The position numbers and the translations under genes were made by a program. Under the pieces are notes generated by a model, which was given only the letters and a program-made list of their open reading frames with translations, ran no database searches and was not told the DNA's origin. This document shows positions 25,959 to 33,969 of a stretch of 64,000 nt of DNA, piece after piece (the stretch's first letter is position 1; the number at the start of each line of letters is the position of its first letter). Source of the stretch: Runella salmonicolor (GTDB taxonomy: Bacteria > Bacteroidota > Bacteroidia > Cytophagales > Spirosomataceae); contig NZ_JAMZEL010000008.1 of the NCBI RefSeq assembly GCF_024158025.1, forward strand, positions 186,001 through 250,000. The letters run 5' to 3'.

Positions 25959-27017
25959 ATGAAAACAATCCTGTTGATAGAAGACAATCCCGATATGCGG
26001 GATAATACGACCGAAATTCTGGAGTTGGCTCACTACAATGTGATAACGGCAGAAAACGGGAAACAAGGCATAAAATTGGCGCAAGAAAGCAGTCCTGACC
26101 TTATCATCTGCGACATTATGATGCCAGAGCTGGATGGCTATGGCGTGCTTCATTTACTCAGCAAAGAGCCTTCTACGGCTAGTATTCCGTTTATTTTTCT
26201 AACCGCAAAGGCCGAAAAAAATGACTATCGTAAGGGAATGACGCTGGGGGCCGACGATTACCTCACCAAACCCTACGACGATGTTGAGCTATTAAGTGCC
26301 GTTGAAACGCGCCTGCGGAAAAACAACCTGCTCAAAACCGAATATTCACGTACGGAGGAAGGCCTTTACCAATTTTTGAACGAAGCCAAATCTTTTGAAT
26401 CCCTCAAAAAACTTTCGGAAAATAAGAAAACGAAGCTCTTCAAGAAACGAGAAATTATATATTCGGAAGGCAATTATCCCAACGCGGTTTATTTCCTAAA
26501 AAGTGGAAAAGTTAAGAATTTCAAAACCAATGAATTTGGGAAAGAATACATCATCGAACTGCATAAGCCCGGTGATTTTTTTGGGTATTTGGATTTGCTG
26601 GAAAACACCGCCTACCAAGACTCGGCGGTTACGCTTCAAGACAGTGAAGTGGTGATTATTCCCAAAGATGAGTTTAACTCCTTGTTGTACAACAACCGTG
26701 ATGTAGCCTCAAAATTCATCAAAATCCTTTCCAATGAAGTACGGGAGCGCGAAGAACGCCTGCTGAAATTGGCCTATAACTCAGTGCGTAAACGCGTGGC
26801 CGAATCGCTCATTATGCTGGCTAACCGCTATCAGGAGGACAAAACCAAGCATTTTGCGATCGCCATTACCCGCGAAGATTTGGCAAGCATTGTAGGAACA
26901 GCGACTGAAACGGTGATTCGCACGCTGTCGGATTTCAAAGAAGAATCACTCATCGAAATGAAGGGTAGTCTCATCACGGTGCTAGATTATGAAAAATTGG
27001 CTCGAATGAGAAACTAG
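25959..27017 (+). CDS. Receiver-CRP/FNR fusion transcription regulator
   Basis: 352 residues. An N-terminal receiver domain has acidic residues at 9-10 (ED), phospho-acceptor Asp52 in ICDIMMPELDG, a Thr in FLTAKA and Lys in LTKPYDD. A cyclic-nucleotide-binding-like beta-roll (about 150-260; FFGYLDLLENTAYQDSAVTL) and an HTH_Crp domain follow. The recognition helix reads TATETVIRTLSDF, with Glu317 and Arg321 at the positions that contact TGA half-sites in CRP/FNR. There is no N-terminal cysteine cluster, so it is not an Fe-S FNR; phosphorylation by the upstream kinase is the likely switch. TGA-N6-TCA sites occur upstream of ccoI, ccoS, hemN and the stress gene. Confidence 0.92.
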   Translation: MKTILLIEDNPDMRDNTTEILELAHYNVITAENGKQGIKLAQESSPDLIICDIMMPELDGYGVLHLLSKEPSTASIPFIFLTAKAEKNDYRKGMTLGADDYLTKPYDDVELLSAVETRLRKNNLLKTEYSRTEEGLYQFLNEAKSFESLKKLSENKKTKLFKKREIIYSEGNYPNAVYFLKSGKVKNFKTNEFGKEYIIELHKPGDFFGYLDLLENTAYQDSAVTLQDSEVVIIPKDEFNSLLYNNRDVASKFIKILSNEVREREERLLKLAYNSVRKRVAESLIMLANRYQEDKTKHFAIAITREDLASIVGTATETVIRTLSDFKEESLIEMKGSLITVLDYEKLARMRN

Positions 27018-27028
27018 CCCGAATGACA

Positions 27029-27061
27029 AACGTCGGCGAGGTTCAAAACCTCGCCGACGTT
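27029..27061. terminator. Perfect 15-bp hairpin between convergent genes
   Basis: Arms AACGTCGGCGAGGTT and AACCTCGCCGACGTT with the 3-nt loop CAA. It lies between the convergent regulator and ABC-F genes. It has no T-tract, so it may act as a terminator or a palindromic repeat. Its outer 9 bp are shared with the hairpin at 30292-30324. Confidence 0.65.
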
Positions 27062-27080
27062 ACACACAGACGTTGTATTT

Positions 27081-29024
27081 CTACCCCAAAGCCTCCACCT
27101 CCAGCACTGCCTGCTCCCAGTTCTCGGTTGATTTATCTATTTTTTGCTTGATGTCGGCGTATTGGCGGTTGAGTTCGGCCAACTTGGTCGGATTGCTGTA
27201 AACAGATTCATTTGCCAATTTCGCTTCTATTTCCGTCTTACGTTTTTCTAGTTCATCAATCTCTTTTTCGAGCTGATTCACTTTATTTTGAAGCTGTTTG
27301 AGCGCCTGCCCGTTTGAGCTTCCATTATTTTTCGACGGAGCAGCGGGAGCCGCTGGAGCGGTTTTTATGGCGTTCATTGATGCCAAGCTCGTCATAACAG
27401 CCTCTTTCCCTTTGGTTGTCTCTTCTTCTCCCCGCTCTTCCTGCCACCATTCGTATTCTTGATACGTGCCTGGGTATTCTTTTACTTCGCGATTGTCGAT
27501 GTACCAAATTTTGCTCGCAATGGCTTCCACAAAAAAACGGTCGTGAGAAACCACCACAAAAGAGCCTTCATACTGGCGCAGCGCTTGAATCAGAATATTG
27601 ACCGATTGCATGTCTAAGTGGTTGGTAGGCTCATCAAGCAGCAGGAAGTTGGCTTCCGATACCAGTACCTTTGCCAACGCTACCCGGGATTTTTCGCCTC
27701 CAGAAAGGACCTTTATTTTTTTAAAAACATCCTCGCCCGTAAACAGAAAACATCCCAAAATGGTCCTACATTCTGTTTCACTCTTGGTTGGGTTAGCATA
27801 TTTAAGTTCTTCCAGAATCGTATGCTCAATATTCAGTGATTCCAACTGGTGCTGAGCATAAAACGTAAAAAGTACGTTATGACCTAATCGCCGCTCACCT
27901 TCAATGGGTTCGGTACCAGCAATGACCCGCAGGAGCGTCGATTTTCCTTTTCCATTGGCTCCGATGAGGGCGATTTTGTCGCCCCGTTCCATCGAAATTG
28001 TGGTATTTTTGAGGATTTCTTTTTCTCCGTATGCTTTCGAAACGTTTTCGAGTTGCAGCACATGGCGCCCCGGTTGGGTGGTAAACTGGAATCGAAAATG
28101 CACTTTTGCATTTTCATCGACCACCGCCTCTACGCGGTCCATTCTATCCAACATTTTGGCGCGGCTTTGGGCCTGTTTTGCTTTGGTTGCTTTGGCCTTA
28201 AAACGCTCAATGAAACGCTCCGTTTGGCGTATTTTGGCCTGTTGGTTCTCGTAGGCTCCCTTTTGAATCTCGTTACGAAGGGCTTTTTCTTCGATGTAAA
28301 AAGAATAATTGCCGCCGTAATAATTCAACTTTTGGTTGCTAACTTCTACCATTGTATCGCAGACATTATCCAAAAACTCCCGGTCGTGAGAAACCACAAT
28401 CACGGCATTTTCATAACTCTGCACGTATTTTTCCACCCACTGAATCGATGGTAAGTCCAGGTGGTTGGTGGGCTCATCGAGCATCAACAGCGAGGGCTTT
28501 TGGAGCAGCAATTTGGCGAGCATCACGCGCATACGCCACCCTCCCGAAAACAGTCGCAGTGGTTTTTGTAAATCGGCCGTAGAAAAACCGAGACCTTCCA
28601 AAATTTCTTCTGCTTTTGATTGGATAGAATAGCCATCCAAAGCTTCAAATTCTTCCTGAATGCGGGCGAGCCGGTCCACCAATTTATCTTGATAATTGAC
28701 CTCCATTTCGTGAATGACCGCATCCATCTGCCGTTGGAGTTCGTTGGCGCGCTCAAAAGCCTGCATCGCCACCGACAAAATAGAATCGTCACTTTGGTAC
28801 GAAAGCAAATCTTGATTCAAAAATCCGATGGTACAACCGCCTGATTTTGAGATATGTCCAGCATCGGGCTGATAATTACCCACAATTAAATGCAATAAAG
28901 TAGACTTGCCCGTTCCGTTCAAACCAATAAGGCCAATTTTATCTTTGGGCTTGATGTGGAGCGAAGCGTTTTCGTATAATGCCCGGTCGCCGAGATAATA
29001 CGATAAGTTAGTTATTGAAATCAT
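27081..29024 (-). CDS. ABC-F family ATPase (Uup/EttA-like)
   Basis: 647 residues. Two ABC nucleotide-binding domains have Walker A GLNGTGKST and GANGKGKST, signatures FSGGWRMRV and LSGGEKSRV, and Walker B LLMLDEPTNHLD / LLLDEPTNHLD. A charged linker joins them, and a C-terminal coiled coil (about 560-640) follows a Pro/Ala-rich spacer (APAAPAAPS). There are no membrane domains. ABC-F proteins act on ribosomes to relieve stalling or protect against antibiotics; the long C-terminal coiled coil is more Uup-like. Which subfamily applies cannot be settled by eye. The -7 element lies only 4 bp before the ATG. Confidence 0.93.
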   Translation of the reverse strand: MISITNLSYYLGDRALYENASLHIKPKDKIGLIGLNGTGKSTLLHLIVGNYQPDAGHISKSGGCTIGFLNQDLLSYQSDDSILSVAMQAFERANELQRQMDAVIHEMEVNYQDKLVDRLARIQEEFEALDGYSIQSKAEEILEGLGFSTADLQKPLRLFSGGWRMRVMLAKLLLQKPSLLMLDEPTNHLDLPSIQWVEKYVQSYENAVIVVSHDREFLDNVCDTMVEVSNQKLNYYGGNYSFYIEEKALRNEIQKGAYENQQAKIRQTERFIERFKAKATKAKQAQSRAKMLDRMDRVEAVVDENAKVHFRFQFTTQPGRHVLQLENVSKAYGEKEILKNTTISMERGDKIALIGANGKGKSTLLRVIAGTEPIEGERRLGHNVLFTFYAQHQLESLNIEHTILEELKYANPTKSETECRTILGCFLFTGEDVFKKIKVLSGGEKSRVALAKVLVSEANFLLLDEPTNHLDMQSVNILIQALRQYEGSFVVVSHDRFFVEAIASKIWYIDNREVKEYPGTYQEYEWWQEERGEEETTKGKEAVMTSLASMNAIKTAPAAPAAPSKNNGSSNGQALKQLQNKVNQLEKEIDELEKRKTEIEAKLANESVYSNPTKLAELNRQYADIKQKIDKSTENWEQAVLEVEALG

Positions 29025-29028
29025 GCCG

Positions 29029-29036
29029 CAAAGTTA
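29029..29036 (-). promoter_or_regulatory. Candidate -7 element (TAACTTTG) at the start of the ABC-F gene
   Basis: Exact TAnnTTTG ending 4 bp before the ATG. If used, transcription would begin at or very near the start codon, giving a leaderless or nearly leaderless mRNA. Confidence 0.5.
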
Positions 29037-29257
29037 GTGTATTTTTTGCCTCCTTGCCCGACTTGTTCAAGTGGAATCAAAGCTATTCTTTCTAAAAATG
29101 AATAATTACGGCCCAAAAAGCACCAACTTTTAACGTTAAAAACCGTCTTTAAACCAAATGAAAAGACTTTGGCATCAAATAAAGCAATTCCGTTTGTCGC
29201 CTTTCGTTAAAACCATCAATGAAATAAGAAAGCCCTATAAGACAAGCCGAGATTTTA

Positions 29258-29265
29258 TATCTTTG
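29258..29265 (+). promoter_or_regulatory. Candidate -7 element (TATCTTTG) for the FemAB/GNAT-like gene
   Basis: Exact TAnnTTTG, 19 bp before the ATG at 29285. No clear -33 element. Confidence 0.5.
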
Positions 29266-29284
29266 TCGATTAAGCAAGCCTCGA

Positions 29285-30286
29285 ATGCAATTTTCAATAC
29301 CTCAACATACGGTGACGCCTTCTCTGCTACGCAATTATACTGCGTTGGTGGTACAGAACAATCCCGACATTTTGCACCGTTTCCACATTCGGTGGCCGTT
29401 GTGGCTGTTCAATACTCCTTTGCACGTAAAACACCAAACGGCTTCAGAGGTGTACACGTTTATCCTGACCGATACCGCCACCCAAACCGAAGCTTTCGGG
29501 GTTTTTCATTTATTCATTCAGCAACAATCAGGAGTCAGCCCGTCGCAAGCCTCATTTGGGTCGTTTGAAATTGCAGAACGCATCAGCCATACCGAATTTG
29601 CAGAGTGGTTGACGGGCATTGAAGATTTTGCCAAAAAGCTGGGAATCAGCAGTCTGCGCATCAAGCATTATCCTACGGGTTATAATCCCTCACGCAGTAC
29701 TTTTGTGCGAAGGGGGCTTTTAAGGCGTGGTTTTGAACTGACTCAGAGCATAGAAAATCAGTTCATTCCAGTCACCCAAACCAACTTTGAGGAAGGGCTT
29801 CACGCTTCTGAGCGCCGCCGCTTACGCAAGTGCTTACGGGCGGGGTTTCGTTTTGAGGAATGGCTCAACCCGCCAGCGCGTGAGGTCTATACGTTCATTA
29901 AGCACAACCGTCAATTATTAGGGTATTCGCTTTCGTTCAGTTTTGAGCAATTGCAACTGTGGCTTAGTGTTTTTGCACAGCATTTCCGCGTGTTTTGCGT
30001 CAAAGATGGCGACACATTGGCCTCACTTTCGGTTACGGTGCGTGTAGGAGAGTCGGTGTTGTATAACTTCTGTCCCGCCGACAACCTGACGTATCGTACG
30101 TTCAGTCCCGCCGTGTTGCTCAATAAAGGACTATACGGGGAGTGCCAACAAAAAGGAATCTCACTCTTGGATTTAGGAATCTCCGTCAATGAAGCGGGGG
30201 AACTAAAACCCAGTTTGAAGCGATTTAAGGAGAATTTAGGCGCAAAAAACTGTGACAAATACGTTTTTTATAAAAATTTGCTCTAA
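29285..30286 (+). CDS. FemAB/GNAT-like acyltransferase, function unknown
   Basis: 333 residues, soluble. The C-terminal half reads as a GNAT/FemAB fold: SERRRLRKCLRAGFRFE, then FRVFCVKDGDTLASLSVTVRVGESVLYNF, and the closing LLDLGISVNEAGELKPSLKRFKENLGAKNC, which resembles the last strand and helix of FemAB or BioF2-like acetyltransferases. The N-terminal half is similar in length and could be a second, degenerate GNAT unit. The substrate cannot be predicted. The ATG at 29285 is preceded by a TAnnTTTG element. A longer overlapping frame from 29158 in another phase does not show protein-like features. Confidence 0.65.
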   Translation: MQFSIPQHTVTPSLLRNYTALVVQNNPDILHRFHIRWPLWLFNTPLHVKHQTASEVYTFILTDTATQTEAFGVFHLFIQQQSGVSPSQASFGSFEIAERISHTEFAEWLTGIEDFAKKLGISSLRIKHYPTGYNPSRSTFVRRGLLRRGFELTQSIENQFIPVTQTNFEEGLHASERRRLRKCLRAGFRFEEWLNPPAREVYTFIKHNRQLLGYSLSFSFEQLQLWLSVFAQHFRVFCVKDGDTLASLSVTVRVGESVLYNFCPADNLTYRTFSPAVLLNKGLYGECQQKGISLLDLGISVNEAGELKPSLKRFKENLGAKNCDKYVFYKNLL

Positions 30287-30291
30287 ACAAA

Positions 30292-30324
30292 AACGTCGGC
30301 AGTGCTTGGTGCGCTGCCGACGTT
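30292..30324. terminator. Hairpin of the AACGTCGGC family between convergent genes
   Basis: 14-bp stem with one G-T pair: arms AACGTCGGCAGTGC and GCGCTGCCGACGTT, loop TTGGT. It separates the convergent FemAB-like and glnS genes and shares its outer 9 bp with the hairpin at 27029-27061. Confidence 0.65.
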
Positions 30325-30344
30325 GCGAATGACAATATTTAGTT

Positions 30345-32027
30345 CTATTTCGCTGCTACTTTTCCCCACGTGTCTTTCAATCCAACGGTACGATTAAAAA
30401 CCAAATGGTCAGCGGTACTGTCTGTATCAAGGCAAAAATACCCTTTACGCATAAATTGAAACTTCGCGCCTATCGCGGCTTCTTTCAATGCAGGCTCGGC
30501 ATAGCCCGTAATGACCTGCAACGAATTGGGATTAATATGGTCTTTAAAATCCCCTTCGGCGGTTGAAAGGTCTTCCACAGTGAAAAGTCGGTCGTATTCT
30601 CGAATCTCGATGGGCAAAGCTTCGTTGACCGACACCCAATGCAGTGTGCCTTTTACGTTGATGCCTGAGGTATCGCTACCGCTTTTGCTGTTTTCGATGT
30701 ATGAGCAGTGCAATTCGGTCACATTTCCTGCTTCATCTTTGACAAAATCGTCACACTTGATGATATAAGCACTTTTGAGGCGAACCATCTGCCCTGGAGC
30801 TAAACGGAAGTATTTTTTGGGAGCTACTTCCATAAAATCATCCCGTTCCACGTAAATCTCGCGACCGAAAGGAATCTCACGTATACCGCTGTTGGGGTCT
30901 TCAGGGTTGTTTTCGCTGTGGCAAATCTCCACCTGACCTTCGGGGAAATTGGTAATAATTACTTTGAGCGGGTCAAGCACAACCATCCGGCGCTCGGCCA
31001 CTTTGTTGAGATGTTCGCGAATACAAAATTCCAGCAAACTTACATCAATCAGGTTGTCGCGACGGGCTACCCCAATGCGGTCACAAAACTCACGAATAGA
31101 CTCTGGTGTATATCCTCGACGACGCAAGCCCGAAATCGTGGGCATTCGTGGATCATCCCAGCCTGTTACATGTTGTTCGTTGACCAATTGGAGGAGTTTC
31201 CGTTTGCTCATTACGGTATACGTAAGGTTCAGACGCGCAAACTCATATTGTTTTGACGGAAATATTTCTAATTTTTCGATGCACCAATCGTACAAATCAC
31301 GGTGAGGAATAAATTCTAATGTACAAATAGAATGCGTGATTTTTTCGATTGAATCCGATTGTCCGTGGGCAAAATCGTACATTGGATAAATGCACCATTT
31401 GTCGCCCGTACGATGGTGATGCGCAAATTTGATGCGGTAAATCACCGGATCGCGCATGATCATGTTCGGGGCCGCCATGTCGATTTTGGCCCGAAGTGTG
31501 CGGGTTCCTTCGGCAAACTCACCGTTTTTCATGCGCACAAACAACGCTTCATTTTCCTCTGGTGTGCGGTCACGGTAGGGGCTATTGGTTCCTGGCTCGG
31601 TGGGTGTTCCCTTCTGCGCCGCCATTTGTTCCGACGTAGATTCGTCCACGTACGCCAGTCCTTTACGGATTAGCAACAATGCATACTCGTACAAAGAATC
31701 AAAATAATCAGAGGCATAAAATTCATTAACCCACTGAAAACCTAGCCATTGTACATCATTCTTGATGGAGTCTACGTATTCGGTATCTTCCGTCACAGGG
31801 TTGGTGTCGTCAAAACGAAGGTTTGTTCCTCCGCCGTATTTTTGGGCAACGCCAAAATTAAGGCAAATCGACTTGGCGTGGCCAATGTGTAAATAGCCGT
31901 TTGGCTCGGGTGGAAAGCGCGTTAAAACTCGCCCTCCGTGTTTACCGTTACGGAGGTCTTCCTCGATGATTTGCTCGATGAAGTTAAGTGATTTTTCTTC
32001 GGTAGGTTCTTTGCTGATTTCACTCAT
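30345..32027 (-). CDS. glnS: Glutaminyl-tRNA synthetase
   Basis: 560 residues from the ATG at 32027. Class I signatures are FPPEPNGYLHIGHAKS (HIGH) near residue 45 and VMSKRKLLQL (KMSKS-like). RFDDTNPVTEDTEYVDSI and LYDWCIEKLEIFPSKQYEF are GlnRS-specific. The C-terminal anticodon-binding domain is present. It charges tRNA-Gln directly. A TTG-initiated extension of 10 codons is in frame, but its sequence is a CACCA-type low-complexity leader just downstream of a -7 element, so I reject it. Monocistronic. Confidence 0.97.
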   Translation of the reverse strand: MSEISKEPTEEKSLNFIEQIIEEDLRNGKHGGRVLTRFPPEPNGYLHIGHAKSICLNFGVAQKYGGGTNLRFDDTNPVTEDTEYVDSIKNDVQWLGFQWVNEFYASDYFDSLYEYALLLIRKGLAYVDESTSEQMAAQKGTPTEPGTNSPYRDRTPEENEALFVRMKNGEFAEGTRTLRAKIDMAAPNMIMRDPVIYRIKFAHHHRTGDKWCIYPMYDFAHGQSDSIEKITHSICTLEFIPHRDLYDWCIEKLEIFPSKQYEFARLNLTYTVMSKRKLLQLVNEQHVTGWDDPRMPTISGLRRRGYTPESIREFCDRIGVARRDNLIDVSLLEFCIREHLNKVAERRMVVLDPLKVIITNFPEGQVEICHSENNPEDPNSGIREIPFGREIYVERDDFMEVAPKKYFRLAPGQMVRLKSAYIIKCDDFVKDEAGNVTELHCSYIENSKSGSDTSGINVKGTLHWVSVNEALPIEIREYDRLFTVEDLSTAEGDFKDHINPNSLQVITGYAEPALKEAAIGAKFQFMRKGYFCLDTDSTADHLVFNRTVGLKDTWGKVAAK

Positions 32028-32054
32028 GTGGCTCTGGTGACTGGTGGTAATTCG

Positions 32055-32062
32055 CAAAAGTA
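32055..32062 (-). promoter_or_regulatory. Candidate -7 element (TACTTTTG) for glnS
   Basis: Exact TAnnTTTG, 27 bp upstream of the glnS ATG. The leader between them is ACCACCAGTCACCAGAGCC. Confidence 0.58.
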
Positions 32063-32117
32063 GTATAATTCGTTCTCATCAAGGAGGGGTGGGCAGGGAA
32101 AAATAAGAGAAAATACC

Positions 32118-32125
32118 TAAGTTTG
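32118..32125 (+). promoter_or_regulatory. Candidate -7 element (TAAGTTTG) for the DUF4199 gene
   Basis: Exact TAnnTTTG, 17 bp before the ATG at 32143; divergent from the glnS promoter. Confidence 0.55.
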
Positions 32126-32142
32126 CCTACTTTTTTAAACCT

Positions 32143-32649
32143 ATGATATTTTCTGGAATGAACAATACCCTCAAATTCGCCATTTACATCGTTGTTTTCA
32201 GTCTTATTTGGTTGGTTGGAGAAAAATTAATCGGTTATCAAAATACAATTGTTGACTGGCTGCCCTTCACAAGTTTGCTTTGGTTAATCCTGATTGGAGT
32301 ATTTTACATTGTCTTTCTGCGCAGCACGCGTCGACAGGCCACAAAGGTAGTCTATAATACAAACGTCAAGTTGCTACTCACCCTAAGTATCTACTGGCTG
32401 CTCGCTTTTGGATTAATAAAATGGGTTTATTTTTTATTTGTTAATCCTGATTATTTTAATGACCTCATTATTCGGGGCCGGGAATGGCTCACTCTGACCG
32501 CTACCTCGGAAGAGAACTTTGAAAACGCCACCCGTATGATGGATGATTTTCTGCAATTGCCTGTCTATTTGGGTATTACTACCGCCGTTCAACTTATTTT
32601 CTGCTTAATTTACGCCTTTTTATTCCCTGCTTTTGTCAAGAACAAATAG
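32143..32649 (+). CDS. DUF4199-like membrane protein
   Basis: 168 residues, four predicted helices (about 12-30, 41-60, 76-100, 143-162). The pattern of two paired helices with a long amphipathic stretch between (DYFNDLIIRGREWLTLTATSEE) matches the DUF4199 family common in Bacteroidota, for which no function is known. The second ATG at 32158 (MNNTLKFAIY) is an equally possible start; the first is kept because the promoter sits right before it. The 236-bp gap downstream shows no gene on the plus strand. Confidence 0.6.
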   Translation: MIFSGMNNTLKFAIYIVVFSLIWLVGEKLIGYQNTIVDWLPFTSLLWLILIGVFYIVFLRSTRRQATKVVYNTNVKLLLTLSIYWLLAFGLIKWVYFLFVNPDYFNDLIIRGREWLTLTATSEENFENATRMMDDFLQLPVYLGITTAVQLIFCLIYAFLFPAFVKNK

Positions 32650-32885
32650 AGTCTTGTCGATTATTTTTTTGATTAAACGTTCTGATTATCACGTCTTTTC
32701 TTCTGATAGTGCAACTTTTTTAAAACTATTTTCGGAAGAACGCCGTTTATAATGCAGTTGAAAACGATACTTACCCAAGGGCTTTGGTACCACGCCCAAC
32801 GGTCGAGAGGGTGTTGCAGACAAACTTTCTGACGACTCCTCGGCGCGCTCGTACATACAACGCTGCAACTTACTAACATATTGGA

Positions 32886-33302
32886 ATGAGCAATCAACGG
32901 GTGGCGGTCTTCCGAAAGACCCACTTCAATGCTGCGCATCGACTCAACAATCCGGCTTGGTCGGAGGAGGAAAACGCACGCATTTTTGGAAAATGCAATT
33001 TGCCGAACTACCACGGTCATAATTATGAGCTGATTGTCCGGGTAACGGGAGAGGTAGACCCGAATACCGGCTACGTTGTAGATTTGAAATGGCTGAACGA
33101 TTTGATAGAGCACAATGTTCTGCAAAAGTTCGACCACAAGAATCTGAATCTTGACACGGAAGAGTTTAAACACCTGAATCCCAGTGCCGAGAACATTGCA
33201 ATTGTGATTTACAACATCCTGCGTGGGCATTTACAATCCACTTTTGATTTGAAAATAAGACTATATGAAACCGAACGAAACTTTGTGGAATACCCCGCGT
33301 GA
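32886..33302 (+). CDS. 6-pyruvoyl-tetrahydropterin synthase family (PTPS-II type)
   Basis: 138 residues. Zinc ligands are in FNAAHRL and YHGHNYEL, and the catalytic cysteine is in FGKCNLPNYHGHNY. The spacing Cys-x5-HGH is that of true PTPS (PTPS-II); QueD-type enzymes for queuosine normally have Cys-x3-HGH. The predicted reaction converts dihydroneopterin triphosphate to 6-pyruvoyltetrahydropterin. The gene overlaps folE by 38 bp, so the product of FolE is its substrate. Tetrahydrobiopterin synthesis is therefore more likely than queuosine, though sepiapterin reductase is not in view. Confidence 0.88.
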   Translation: MSNQRVAVFRKTHFNAAHRLNNPAWSEEENARIFGKCNLPNYHGHNYELIVRVTGEVDPNTGYVVDLKWLNDLIEHNVLQKFDHKNLNLDTEEFKHLNPSAENIAIVIYNILRGHLQSTFDLKIRLYETERNFVEYPA

Positions 33303-33960
33303 GGCTGCCACTTTCGTTGATTTAAACATTGACGAATGGGGCGACGACCACAGCTTAAGTGCCTACGATACACCCATGCGCGAAGATGCTTTTGAGCTGA
33401 GCGATGTTGAAAAAGTAGCAAAAATTGAGCTGCATTTTAAAGAAATAATGGAGACCTTGGGTCTTGACCTAACCGATGATAGCCTAAAAGGAACACCTCA
33501 TCGGGTGGCTAAAATGTACGTAAAAGAGATTTTTAGCGGCCTGAACCCTAAAAATAAGCCCAAAGCCACCCTTTTTGAAAATAAATACAACTATAATGAA
33601 ATGCTCGTGGAGAAAGACATTAGTTTTTACTCCAACTGCGAGCACCACTTTGTACCCATTTTTGGCAAAGCCCACGTAGCTTATATTTCAAGCGGCAAGG
33701 TGATTGGACTTTCAAAACTGAACCGTATTGTTCAGTATTTTGCCAAACGCCCTCAGGTACAGGAGCGTTTGACGGTACAGATCGGCAAGGAATTGCAACA
33801 AATTCTCCAAACCGAAGACGTGGCCGTAGTAATGGATGCCAAGCATTTGTGCGTTGCTTCGCGCGGCATACAGGATGATACAAGCACCACTATCACCTCT
33901 TTTTACGGCGGCAAATTCAAAGAAGATGCTACCAAAAATGAGTTTTTGAAGTATTTGTAA
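33265..33960 (+). CDS. folE: GTP cyclohydrolase I
   Basis: 231 residues with a ~60-residue N-terminal extension before the conserved core. The core has TPHRVAKMYVKEIFSGL, the zinc-site SNCEHHFVPIFGKAHVAYI, GLSKLNRIVQYFAKRPQVQERLT and CVASRGIQDDTSTTITS. It converts GTP to dihydroneopterin triphosphate. The ATG lies inside the PTPS gene (38-bp overlap), implying translational coupling. The stop is 9 bp from the convergent TPR gene. Confidence 0.97.
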   Translation: MKPNETLWNTPREAATFVDLNIDEWGDDHSLSAYDTPMREDAFELSDVEKVAKIELHFKEIMETLGLDLTDDSLKGTPHRVAKMYVKEIFSGLNPKNKPKATLFENKYNYNEMLVEKDISFYSNCEHHFVPIFGKAHVAYISSGKVIGLSKLNRIVQYFAKRPQVQERLTVQIGKELQQILQTEDVAVVMDAKHLCVASRGIQDDTSTTITSFYGGKFKEDATKNEFLKYL

Positions 33961-33969
33961 TATCAAATA

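Noticed and set aside
29158..29568. Frame of 136 codons ahead of and overlapping the FemAB/GNAT-like gene
   Set aside because: It is out of phase with the gene and lacks conserved features; the ATG at 29285 behind a -7 element is the better start.
32673..33230. Minus-strand frame of 185 codons opposite the PTPS gene
   Set aside because: It is antisense to a well-conserved enzyme and its translation shows no protein-like pattern.
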